From: Xestospongia muta
Lineage: Eukaryota; Porifera; Demospongiae; Haplosclerida; Petrosiidae
DNA length: 64,000 nucleotides
Assembly: GCA_963693285.1 (NCBI GenBank)
Contig: OY848927.1
Coordinates: 6,004,643 to 6,068,642 of the forward strand
Reading direction: 5' to 3'
The notes under the pieces were generated by a model. That model was not told the DNA's origin. It ran no database searches and saw only the letters and a list, made by a program, of their open reading frames with translations. How positions within the stretch are numbered: the first letter of the stretch is position 1; every line of letters begins with the position of its first letter. Below, in pieces: positions 12,401 through 22,775 of this stretch. The position numbers were made by a program, and so were the translations under genes.

Positions 12401-15360
12401 TCTTATTACTTTAAAGTTAGTTATAAATTTAATGTATATAAGTAATGTATATGACTACACATTAATCTCTTAACAGATTTACTCCAGACCTTCTGATCCA
12501 AGAAAGGAGCCAGCACCTTTTCTGAGAAACATTCGTCAAGTGTCTGGAAATCCACCTAAAGCTAATTTCACATGTATTCGAGCACAAGAATCTTCAACTG
12601 GAATAGTTTATGGTTTTGCAGCTTGGAGTGTACCATGTGATGTTCATCTTTTGGAGACAATTCAAACGTTTGTCGTATGGAAACAATTTATAAGCAGTAA
12701 CGGTCCTAAACTAAATTCTCATTTAACTTACATTAAACCTCTAGTAAGATACACTTTATTGTATTGTTGTGACAATATCATTTCAGCTAAATCAAAGCTA
12801 TTACACGCATTCTTTTTTCTTCACTCCAAGAACAGATCAATATGACATACTACAAATTAAAGTAAGTAAACTTTTTACAAAAAAATGTTTGACTTATTTC
12901 TTCACCTGTTAGCTAACTTCTCAGAGAAATAGCACATTGTCATGGCGACTAACTCCAGAAGAAGTATACTGTGACATATCATCTCAATCCTTGCCACCAA
13001 CAGTAATTCAAAATCTAACAGTACAAGAACATGAGGTGTCAGATGATTATTTTAATTTGACCGTAACATGGTCACGTCCACTTAAAACATATGGAAACAT
13101 TGTCAAATATACAATTGTTATATCAGAGACTCCATTGATACCTCATCAACAAACATATTATGGTTTATCAAACACTGTCAATGTGAGATGTCAAATTTAT
13201 TAACTATAAATAACTATATAATATTTTAGACAGGAGAGGTAGCTAGAATTACAAGAATTAATACATATTCTCCAGATTTTCAATGTTTCTATGTTCAGGT
13301 ATTTCTTCTATGCATTATTCACATTGATAATAATTTTCACAACAGATAAAAGCATTCAATTCATACAATGCAAGTAACTGGAGTGATCCCATTGTCATCA
13401 GTAAACCTTTAGCACAGTGCTTATCAATCAGCACACCATCACCATCACCATCACTATCACTATCAACAACATCATCACTATCTCTATCATCATCTGTGCC
13501 ATCATTGGGTGTCTTATCATCTTCATCATTAACTACACCAGGTATATCTTGTTCATTATTTGATTATATACTATATACAATTAGTGCTCACTTCACTACC
13601 AGTACAAGGATCAAATGTACAAGACATCTTAACAATTGGACTACCTCCACTGGCTCTTGTTATTGTACTCATAATCATCATTTTACTGTTAATAGTAGCT
13701 GTGTTCATCCTTTATAGAAGAAAAAAGAGACTACAGAAAGCTTTTCAAGTAACTACTAGTCCCTGATATCATTAAAAAATTATTTTCCCTCTAAAATAAT
13801 TTAGGATCCAATATATCAGGAATGGATGATGGGAAATATAGAAGGCCAAAATAAAGTTCAACATGAGAATCCTTATGGGAGTTTTATAGATGAGTGGGAA
13901 TTACAACCAGATATTATAGTGAAAGATGATATGATCAGTGAAGGAGTTTTTGGTCAAGTTTATCATGGTCACGTTCGAGGTCCTCTTCAAAATAAAAAAC
14001 TTACTAGTCAGTTCCGAAATGCTGTCACACTTTCTGTTGCTATCAAAATGTTAAAAGGTTCACTTATAATAATTATTATTGAATCAATTATATTGTCTTG
14101 CTCTCTTAGGCTCAGCTACTGGTAGTGAACGTCATGACTTTATAGAAGAGATTGAACTGATGAAGAAAATTAGTGAAGGCAATAATCCACATATTATTCA
14201 GTTCATTGGTTGTGTCACAAGAAAAGAACCACTTCAACTAATAATGGTTTTAATTCAATATGGTGATCTCCTCCACTATTTGGAATATATCCGAGATAAG
14301 GTAACAGAAAGCTTTAAAAATAAATAATCTATTGTTGTGTAGCTTCATCAAAATGACAAACTGAAAGATAATGATGATGGTTATATACAAATTTTACCAG
14401 ATGATGATAGCCGTTACTACAATCTAGGAGAGTTTACTCCAAGTGACCTTCTGAGTTTTGCTTACCAAATTGCTTCAGGAATGGTATGTCTTCAATGGAA
14501 AACAACTGTCTTTATTTTATGATATTTTTATAGGAATATTTAGCTGACCTCAGTATTATTCATCGTGATTTAGCATCACGTAATGTGCTAATTGATGAAG
14601 GAAAAACCCTAAAAATTTCTGATTTTGGAATGTCAAGAATGATTGAAGCTGATGATGTTTATGTTAAACGTAGTCGAGGGAGGTTACCTTGGAAATGGAT
14701 GGCCATTGAATCTCTTGCAAATCGAGAATTTAGCAGTGCTTCAGATATTTGGTCTTTTGCTGTGACACTTTGGGAAATATCGACATTAGGTACATAAAAT
14801 ATTATAACATCATATTATTTGTTAATAATTTAGGAGGGTTTCCTTATCCATCTGTACCTAATACTGACATGTTAGAACATTTGCAAAATGGTGGGAGATT
14901 AGAAAAACCTGATAATTGCTCAGATGTGATGTAAGTAAATTTATACATCAAGTTTTGTCATTAATTTTTTATTTAAGTTACAATATAATGCTTGAATGCT
15001 GGAATGAAAATCCAAAGGAAAGACCAACCTTTACTGAACTTCGTGCAAAATTTGATGGGCTAATATCTGTTGAGAATGAAGCACCTTACATTGAATTATC
15101 TGTTGATTTTCGACAGCCATATTATAACATTTATGATGACGATCTCTTTGCTAATCTCTCAGATGATGATGATGATCTTGAAATTAATATTGAGGTAATT
15201 ATATAATAATAATAATTATTATTATTATTATCTTATGAAACAGATGAATAAACAAATTGTGTCTTGCTATGGTGATGATACACGACCAGTTCATAATTAT
15301 GATCATTTAGAGGAACTTGTTGAGCAAGCGGAAGACAAAGAAACTGAAGCTGCTTTTTAA
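9497..15360 (+). CDS. Gene C: receptor tyrosine kinase with an extra N-terminal Fn3 block
   Basis: ATG at 9497 gives a signal peptide (MNFILFLLVVHVAAQ). Unlike its paralogues, the protein begins with an extra set of Fn3-like exons (9540-10975) that ends in FSNWSSPI. The same exon then runs directly into the cysteine-rich start seen in genes A, B and D (CFASC, then CYDGC...CTDNC, CKSSC, CQRKC, CRKGC). A second Fn3 set follows to ASNWSDPI, then a Ser-rich stalk, a membrane segment near 13640-13715 (LVIVLIIIILLLIVAVFIL) and a kinase. Kinase motifs are VAIK, HRDLASRN, DFG and WKWMAIES. The glycine loop reads SEGVFG, with Ser where the first Gly is normal. The acidic tail contains tyrosines (YYNIYDDD) and ends at 15360. 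The activation-loop tyrosine (DDVYVK) is present, so it is probably active. Confidence 0.87.
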
Positions 15361-15444
15361 AATTTTGCTACTTTTATTGACTTTGCATAAAGCTGCATTA
15401 ATTTTTATTAATTTTAATATATTAACTATGCCCCTCCCATTGTA

Positions 15445-16570
15445 ATGGCTGACAATATTTCAGTATCCTCTACATTGAGCAATGCCTCTGGTATATATAT
15501 AGATATTGTGATGATAATCTACTTTCTTCACTAGTAATAAGTTTTGATTTTAATGCTCAAGATATTCATTCTTCTTGTCCAGAGAAACTAGTCTGTTTGA
15601 TATAAGTTAATATAGTCATTGATTGTTTTTGATATCATAGGTTCTCTGTATTGATTTGTCTCAAGATGTGGTCACAACCAAAGTCAAGTCAAAGGAAAAG
15701 TAATGATATTTTTCAAGTCACAAATGCATGTAATTATTAGGGGTGACATTGATTTACTCACTGTCTGGAAGAATGCATTGACGCAATTTGTTTTTAATAA
15801 ATCATTGTTAAACAACCAACATGAGTTTTCATTAGTAGTACTGACAGATCAAGCTAACTGGGTAACTATTATCCATCATTTCATTATATAATCTATTTTC
15901 TAATAGTTTTGTGATTTCAATAGTGATCCTCAATTAGTATGTGATGCATTAACAACAATAGAAGCTGTTGATGAAACATACCAATCATTTGGTATGTATA
16001 TCTTATAATGAATTAATTTACTTTTTGTGTACATAGACACTGCTTCCTTGTTTTCACTGATGTAAGTTGTCCTCTGACTTTTCTATACTTACTTGTGATC
16101 ATTTAGTCACGAAAATTGTCCACCACCTAACTCAATAAATGGTTTGCCTCCTTTTATTGTCAGAGTTATTCTTTTATATGGTCGATCTCATTGTCTACCA
16201 GTCTACAGAGGATCAGCTGAGGTAAAAACGTCTACAATAAACAAGTGATCTCTGTTTGGTATAGGCTCATAGTGACTTAATGGCATCACCATATTTCTTT
16301 ATGGACATTCTCTATTCTCATGAACCCCCTAGTGGGAAGAACATCTGTCAGGTAATTAATAATAATACAAAACCAGCACTTATTATTATTTTTCTTTAGA
16401 GTATATTTGATATTTTGTCAGAAATCTATCCCAAACCTAAAGCACTCGTGTTAGATTGGTCTGTTAACTTGGTCAAGTTGTTCAACTGTTTTGCAAAACT
16501 ACTTGCTCATCCACTACAAAGACCAGTTCAAACATTAATGGACAATAGATTAGTAGTAGGAAAAAGCTAA
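15445..16570 (+). CDS. BABAM1: BRISC and BRCA1-A complex member 1 (MERIT40)
   Basis: A multi-exon gene starting MADNISVSS. Its core matches BABAM1/MERIT40 along the VWA-like fold: SSCPEKL at the beginning of the domain, HEFSLVVLTDQANW, PPFIVRVILLYGRS, SPYFFMDILYSHE, and the diagnostic C-terminal FAKLLAHPLQRP. MERIT40 is a scaffold of the nuclear BRCA1-A and cytoplasmic BRISC deubiquitinase complexes, which act on K63-linked ubiquitin. The acidic N-terminal extension of the human protein is mostly missing, and the protein stops soon after LVVGKS. It lies 84 bp downstream of gene C on the same strand. Exon junctions near 15700-15745 are less certain than the rest. Confidence 0.93.
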
Positions 16571-16769
16571 TTTCATAACTTCATTTAAAACTTTATATAT
16601 TGTTTTGATGATCGACTAGTTAGTCCTTTGGTAGTTCAAGGCTGAAACGATCATGTCCACCTTTGATCCACACATCAACATGGTATAGTACGTAGGTGTA
16701 CAATACAATATAAACATTATTGTCTACATTCAGTACTGGAAAACAAACCTCAAATGGTAATAGTATAGA

Positions 16770-16856
16770 TAGAATCAAGCTTTCCAGAAGCAATAGGCCA
16801 GGCTAGAAAGAGAAGAGGATCCAGAGAACAGAGAAGATAATATTCACAGTAGCCAT
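16770..16856 (-). pseudogene. Relic third copy of the small membrane protein family
   Basis: Read from an ATG at 16856, the frame MATVNIIFSVLWILFSF parallels the intact copies at 16960-17184 and 30434-30655. It then hits TAG. The conserved AWPI motif continues one frame over (LAWPIASG), after which similarity stops. The C-terminal GKSC motif is not found. This looks like a truncated, frameshifted tandem duplicate of the adjacent gene. A spliced reading is possible because a pyrimidine run ends in TTCTAG just before the motif. Confidence 0.45.
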
Positions 16857-16959
16857 TGCTAGCACTCCATGTGCTTTGTCAGTGATTTTGTTACTTTAAG
16901 ACTTTACTATGTCTAATGTTTTATCTTTCAAAAAATGGAGTTACAAAGACATTATTACT

Positions 16960-17184
16960 TCAGAGGTCACTGCAGGACTTCCCATCCACAATGTATTTTC
17001 CAACATTGTATGGCCAGCTAACAATCTTGTACAGGAACTCATTGACTTCTTTAATTGCTTTAATACATGCACCAAATGGTAGCAATAGAATATACACTCC
17101 AGCAACTAGTCCAGCAATAGGCCAAGCTATGAAGATGAGGACAATAATCCATAGAAGAGAAAAGAGCCACCCTAACTTTGCCAT
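16960..17184 (-). CDS. Small membrane protein with conserved GKSC C-terminus (copy 1)
   Basis: A single-exon protein of about 74 residues (MAKLGWLFSLLWIIVLIFIA...). Two hydrophobic stretches flank AWPI and LLLPF, and the end is DGKSCSDL. The paralogue at 30434-30655 has the same spacing (GWLFS, VLI, AWPI, Y-LL-PF, AC, GKSC-D), which supports a real gene. I chose the ATG at 17184 because it aligns with the paralogue's start; an in-frame ATG at 17217 would add 11 residues. I do not recognise the family. It is probably a small integral membrane protein of unknown role. It sits tail-side of gene D on the same strand. Confidence 0.7.
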   Translation of the reverse strand: MAKLGWLFSLLWIIVLIFIAWPIAGLVAGVYILLLPFGACIKAIKEVNEFLYKIVSWPYNVGKYIVDGKSCSDL

Positions 17185-17284
17185 ATCAGCAGAGTCATGT
17201 GATGATGTATAGTACATGGTATAAACATAACAATAAAAGGTACTAATACAACATATTCATAACAAAATAAATAAAATATATAAA

Positions 17285-20200
17285 TTATGCTGGTGTAGAG
17301 AACTGAGTCTCTCTTGGTATAGTGATGGAACTATACACATTGTCTATAGCTTGCCTGTTGTTGGTATCTGTTGAAGTATCTCCAGTCAATTCCTTCATGG
17401 GTTGGGTACTGTCATCAGGTTTAGTTTCAGGCTGTAATAGAAGAAATATATTTTCAGATATAGTTATATTGTGCAACATACTGTGTCTGGAACAGGTTTA
17501 TGTAAGTGGCTTGTCCAATATTTTATGCAGATAGCTATTAATGCTACTAGCGTTAACATAATCAGTAAAACTAGTGAAGATATGACACCATATAGTATAT
17601 AAATAACAGACAATGATGAAGTACTACTGGATGAAGTACTATTAGATGGAGTACTAATGGATGGAATACTATTAGATGGAATACTAGTAGCTGATATAGA
17701 TGTAGAAGGATATGTAGAAGGAATGGTCAATAGAGTGTCTGTGTCAATGGTCAGTACTGTAGATGTAGGCGTGGTTGTTGCCATAGATATGGTCGTCATG
17801 TCTGTATTCAAATTATTGATAGTAGAGCTAACTAAATATGTTACTGAAGAGTTTGGTTTTGGAAGAAGACAACTGAGCTGAAGAAAACTCAAAGATAGAG
17901 GCATACTCCAGTTACTCCATTTAAATCCATTATAAGAGCGAATCTAGTTTGAATAATAATATTGTTAGTGATAATGGCATATGTACCTTGATGTATGGAC
18001 AGGAATGTAACATGGTAATATTAATGACTGTCTTGGTTTGGCTATCCTAATAGAAACAAATGACATCGTGATTACATCACACATATATTCTCACATTTAC
18101 AATCTGAGTGTATTCTCCAATGTTGACTTCGTACATAATAATTAGTCCATATGTGAATGTAGGTGGAGTCCATTTAACATTAAGAATATCACTATTATAT
18201 TGTGACACATTAATAAATTGTACAACAGTAGCAGGTAGCAGTGGTAAACTAGCATCAATAGTACAAGACAGTGGTTGTGGTACTGTACGCCAATAAAACA
18301 TATTGTTTTTGACTGGAGTCACCTTGAATAATGCAATATAATACACATCTTCATATATTGAAGAATTACCTTTACAGAATACTGGTAACCTGATAATCTG
18401 TTATATAGTGAATAATAGCCTAAGTCTTCATAATAGATGTACTGATCTTCCTGTAATCCAACGTAACCCTTTTACATTTCAATTACATTATTATTACTTG
18501 AGATGGTATTTGAATAGAATGTAATTGCTGCTGTGTTGTCTGGTTCACAACAGATGTTAATGTAATGAGATAATGTTGAATAAAGCTAAGTGTCATATTG
18601 GTTAATGACCAGGTTATAGAAATAGCTACAGTATTGTTCTGTTGTATCTTTCCAGAACAACTTACAGTCATGTTTGGAGCTGGCATATTCACTTTATAGA
18701 GACAATATGAAGTTATCACAATATAAATGTAGACTCACATTTTGGTTTCATAATTACACCAAGAGGAACTGGATTGGTAGGGTCAGTAGGTTGAGCTAGA
18801 AGCTACGTACATAATAATCATGTTAATTAAAGGGGTTGCAAAGATAATTACTTGAGTGTAATAAGTACAATGGAATAATGGAGGATCATCAGGTTGAGTA
18901 GCTTGATAAATATACCAAGTGACATTCTAAAGATAAGGACTATATTTTGTTGTTACAAGTATAAACATACCTTGTTGATAACAACAGGTGTAATTTGTTT
19001 GACTGATCCCCCACAAGTTCCAGTAATTAATGTTATAATTAACTCATAATGGCTCAAATATTCTACACCTGTGAGTAAATAGCTTAACAATAACAAAGAT
19101 GTGTTGACTGATTTACCTTGAGGGGCTGCCCATGATATATTGATAATAGAGTGTCCTAAGTAATCTGGACGCATATCTTCAGTATAATCAAATGTCAGAG
19201 TTTTTCTATCAATTTGTTGAGGATAACGAGACTCTATTGTGAAGAAAACAGACAAAACATTAACCTCAATTAAATTATGATGTACTAATTACCTCCTGGA
19301 ACACAATAGGATTGGACAGGAGAATAAGCTGAGATGCCAAAAGAATTAATTGCAGCATATGATACATTAACTATATGACAACTATACCAACTTAAATTAA
19401 GTTGTATATCAATGAGTGCTGGCTAGAGGTGAATAGTTAGTAATGTACACAACTTATTATCACATTTACCTTCCATAGGTATTGTGTATGATACTTGTCT
19501 TGTAATTTGATGATAAAAGAAGTCAAAGATGAGTTAGAAGGATCACCTGATGGTGTCCCAACAACAGCCAATCCTACATCATTGATAAACAATGATAGGG
19601 CTTCACTAGGTGAGTGAGGTAATTTTCCTGTCAACAAAAGTGAAGAGTAAAGTACTCACTAGTTTACATGAGAACTACAACTCTCAAAGCTCTAGTTAAT
19701 TTGTGGAATGTATTTTACCTGTTAAGCCAATTGTTAAGTATTCCTCACAACCAAAACGGCACGCAGTAAGTCGCTATGTAATAGTAATCCATAATGAACA
19801 TAGTCCACTAAGCTGTGGTCACTTACACATCTTCGAATACAGGTAGTATTAATATTGTCATAGTTACAAGTATAATTTGTAGGACATTGTGAACGGCATC
19901 CAGCATACTATGTTAATGGAGGACATACCACATTAGATTAGTTATTTTACAAAGATAACAATCATGGTTGTAAATGCCTGGTGTTACTTTGACTCAAATA
20001 ACAACATAGGTGTTTATCAAAACTTACACAGTAATCTCGACACAGTTTATCTGTAAATTGAGTATCATTTCCAGATCTCAGTAGACATCCATTTTTACAC
20101 TCTAATATCTGTAAACATACTCATACTCATACTCAATAATTGTAATAATTGGTTGTAATTAGTTTAGTGGCTGATTACATTATAAACAATAGAATACCAA

Positions 20201-20909
20201 TTATGGGAATTTATGGCAACTATGATAACACAGGTGCTATTGTTTACCTTCTGGAGGAGGTCACATCTGATAGAAAGAGAAGAGTATGGTACAGAGTACC
20301 AACTACCAGAAGATCGATAATAGTCCTGATGGATAAAGAATGTTATTAACCACCTGGTTACTAGAACCACAAATAGCTCCAGAAAAATGATATTGTGTTA
20401 TGATTTGTATGGAATTAGATCCACCCAACATTAGTGGGACAATTTCTACTCAATATTGTGGCTACTTTGTATATAATAATGACAAGATATTCAAAGGTGT
20501 CAGCACTTATATTACTTATATTATTTACATTAAAATCCTACTAGTTGCAGCTACCATAGTAACAAGACATACTGATTGTATCCACCCAACATCACTCACC
20601 TCTGGTCGAAGTAAATCTTTGTACTGTGAATAGACCAAAAAATTGATGATATTACATGTTAGATGTATAGCAAACAACAGTATTTATTGCAAAGACATTA
20701 TTTATTGCTCAAAGTTTTGCTATATCAGCTTAAAATAAACTTACTCTGGTCAAGCAAGCTGTGTAACATTGTCCTTCCAAAATTAAGTCAGCTTCAGTTG
20801 CATTAGTCGTCAAAATATGATCTTTAATGGGATAACAAGCCTCTTGACAGCTTAGAGTTAAGCTGAAACAAGCAAATAGACTCAAAAGTAGATTGTATAT
20901 CCTTGTCAT
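17285..20909 (-). CDS. Gene D: kinase-less membrane paralogue of the A/B/C receptors
   Basis: ATG at 20909 gives a signal peptide (MTRIYNLLLSLFACFS) and then CX3C exons (CYTAC; CKNGC...CRDYC; CIRRC; CRFGC). Fn3-like exons follow, for example 19470-19630, 18950-19235, 18480-18690 and 18077-18330 (WRTVPQPLSC). The last ectodomain exon carries FKWSNWSMPL, matching A, B and C. A Thr/Ser/Pro-rich stalk (about 17620-17880) resembles a mucin and leads to one membrane segment (VISSLVLLIMLTLVALIAICI). The cytoplasmic part is only about 60 residues, ends TQFSTPA, and has a single obvious tyrosine motif, VYSSI. No kinase follows before the next gene, although an undetected distal alternative exon cannot be excluded. 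The role is unknown; a co-receptor or adhesion protein is inference. Confidence 0.82.
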
Positions 20910-21201
20910 TGTTGTCGTCCTTGCAGAACTCCCAAATCATAAGGTTTTATAATAATTATAACACGTGGGTGGCCGACTGCTCATTTATAGGCTGTATATT
21001 CCACTTAGTAAATTTCAGTGAGTAGTGTGTAATGATTAGTGAGTAAAATTTACATTCCACTCATTGAATTTCAGTGAGTAGAATCTACATAATTATTATA
21101 GTACGAGATCCATGTTATTCTTAGACAGACAGACAATACACAAAAGGAGTGGCTTATGACTACATTCTACAGCTGCACTATCACTTAGTTTACACTTCAA
21201 T
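20910..21201. promoter_or_regulatory. Divergent promoter region with a direct repeat
   Basis: This 292-bp gap separates the divergent starts of gene D and the fibrinogen-like gene. It holds two copies of AATTTCAGTGAGTAG, at 21011-21025 and 21067-21081, each preceded by a CCACT-containing stretch. The repeated TGAGTAG resembles half an AP-1-like site, but no factor can be assigned from sequence alone. Confidence 0.4.
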
Positions 21202-22062
21202 ATGAGATTACTACTAGTTTTTTTATGGTTGATGATATGCAGCACTACTACCAATGCAGGGTGCCATTATGCTAGACATCCTAGTGTGCCAGCAGATTCC
21301 TGTAAGCAAATATTGGATGTTCAATCAGAATGCTATGGAGAGAGCGGTTGGTTTTGGATTAAAAAAGGAGGAGGAGTTGAATCAGTTTACTGTGATATGG
21401 ATTACAAAGGTGGTGGATGGCGACGTGCATTATACTTTCACAGTGCTATTAATGACTCTTGTCCAGCACAGTTTGTTACCGAGATTATCCATGGTCATCC
21501 ATACTGCAGGAAGGAACCAGGAGTGAAAGAGTTGGGGACATTAGATTATGTAATAACAATATGGAATTACGATCAATCTATTACGTTTACTGAAGTTCGA
21601 GGTTATGTAAAGTTAAGAGTAAGATATAACTTTTCTCCAGATGGCTTTAAAGAAGACTTAACTAGTTTCATGGAATATGGTCACATTGATGGCTTTGAAT
21701 TCTTTACTACTTATTATCCTGCCATTCCACACAGGCAATATTTTAGTTATGTCATTGGTTCCACTACAACATCAAGGTGTCCAATAAATGGTGGTACTGG
21801 CGAGAGTGGAGGGCAACCTTCATATCGTGACAATATCTTTGCATGTGATGAAATTGATTTGAGTGGGCCAATGGACTCTGACGGATTCTATCTTCAAGAA
21901 TTATTTGGTCCCACATGTGTACAATGTCCTGCTGGTAGTCCTTGGTTTGAACAACGTTTTGCTGGACCACTGGCACTCACTAGAATATATGGCCGAATTG
22001 TGAACACAGAAAGCTCTGATGATGGCATCTATCTCACTGACATGGAATTATATGTTAGGTAG
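21202..22062 (+). CDS. Secreted fibrinogen-like (FReD N-terminal type) protein
   Basis: An intronless 286-residue protein. The signal peptide is MRLLLVFLWLMICSTTTNA. Near residues 30-75 it has the start of a fibrinogen-related domain: SCKQIL, GESGWFWI, VYCDM and GGGWRR. The rest does not show the usual fibrinogen core that I can recognise. It is Tyr/Phe-rich with several paired cysteines (CVQCPAG) and ends in YLTDMELYVR. It is probably an extracellular, possibly carbohydrate- or ligand-binding protein. The lack of introns sets it apart from most neighbours and could reflect retroposition or a recent family expansion. Confidence 0.8.
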   Translation: MRLLLVFLWLMICSTTTNAGCHYARHPSVPADSCKQILDVQSECYGESGWFWIKKGGGVESVYCDMDYKGGGWRRALYFHSAINDSCPAQFVTEIIHGHPYCRKEPGVKELGTLDYVITIWNYDQSITFTEVRGYVKLRVRYNFSPDGFKEDLTSFMEYGHIDGFEFFTTYYPAIPHRQYFSYVIGSTTTSRCPINGGTGESGGQPSYRDNIFACDEIDLSGPMDSDGFYLQELFGPTCVQCPAGSPWFEQRFAGPLALTRIYGRIVNTESSDDGIYLTDMELYVR

Positions 22063-22127
22063 TCAAATAGTATTATATAAAACAAATAGGAAATTAAGTA
22101 ATTGATTATTGTGACATACACATAATG

Positions 22128-22658
22128 TTAAGCTTCTAATGGATAATCAGGATCATTGCAGGGTTTTTCAGATAGTTTATCTCGATCACGACTTAGAGAC
22201 TTCCTCATATCTAATGCATCTTCATCATCGTTAACACCAGCATAATAATTTTCAATTTTACGAAACACTTTGTAACCCAGATTTTTATACATGACAATAG
22301 CAACTTTGTTGGAAACTCGAACAAACAAATCCACAAAATAACAATGTTTGCGTTCAGACACTTCCTCTAAATTCTTCATTAATGTAGCTGCTAAACCAAT
22401 TCTTCTATACTCTTCAGCCACAGAAATAGCAGTCACGTGCCCATGCCAATCTAATGGATTGTTTTGTCGAGCTTCTGACTTGCCCATAATGTACCCCATC
22501 ATTTTACCACTAGGAGATTCTGCAACAGTGAAATATTCCGGCCATTTTGAAAGGTAAGCTAAATAAAATCCCAAATTATAAGTTTCAGTCAACGGATCTA
22601 AATTGACGTTATTATAATGAAAGAGATCTTCACAAGTAAATGGTCTCAATGCAGTCAT
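22128..22658 (-). CDS. NAA20: N-alpha-acetyltransferase 20, NatB catalytic subunit
   Basis: An intronless protein of 176 residues, close to the usual length. It follows NAA20 almost throughout: LRPFTCEDLF, NLDPLTETY, WPEYF, MGYIMGK, the GNAT acetyl-CoA-binding motif RRIGLAATLM, VDLFVRVSN, MYKNLGY and DALDMRK-SLSRD. NatB acetylates N-termini starting Met-Asp, Met-Glu, Met-Asn or Met-Gln as the ribosome makes them, together with its auxiliary subunit NAA25. It faces the LRRFIP gene across a 117-bp gap, so the two probably share a promoter region. Confidence 0.97.
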   Translation of the reverse strand: MTALRPFTCEDLFHYNNVNLDPLTETYNLGFYLAYLSKWPEYFTVAESPSGKMMGYIMGKSEARQNNPLDWHGHVTAISVAEEYRRIGLAATLMKNLEEVSERKHCYFVDLFVRVSNKVAIVMYKNLGYKVFRKIENYYAGVNDDEDALDMRKSLSRDRDKLSEKPCNDPDYPLEA

Positions 22659-22775
22659 TATGAAGAGAGTTAATAATTATGTAGATCACGTGATAATAAT
22701 TAACTATAGTGTATGGAGGAGGTAAGTAATGGTAAGGGAGTTCTTTTACAATGTTTTATTGTAGTATACACGACA

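Noticed and set aside
20149..20633. Plus-strand frames opposite the 5' part of gene D
   Set aside because: They overlap exons and introns of the minus-strand gene and show no similarity.
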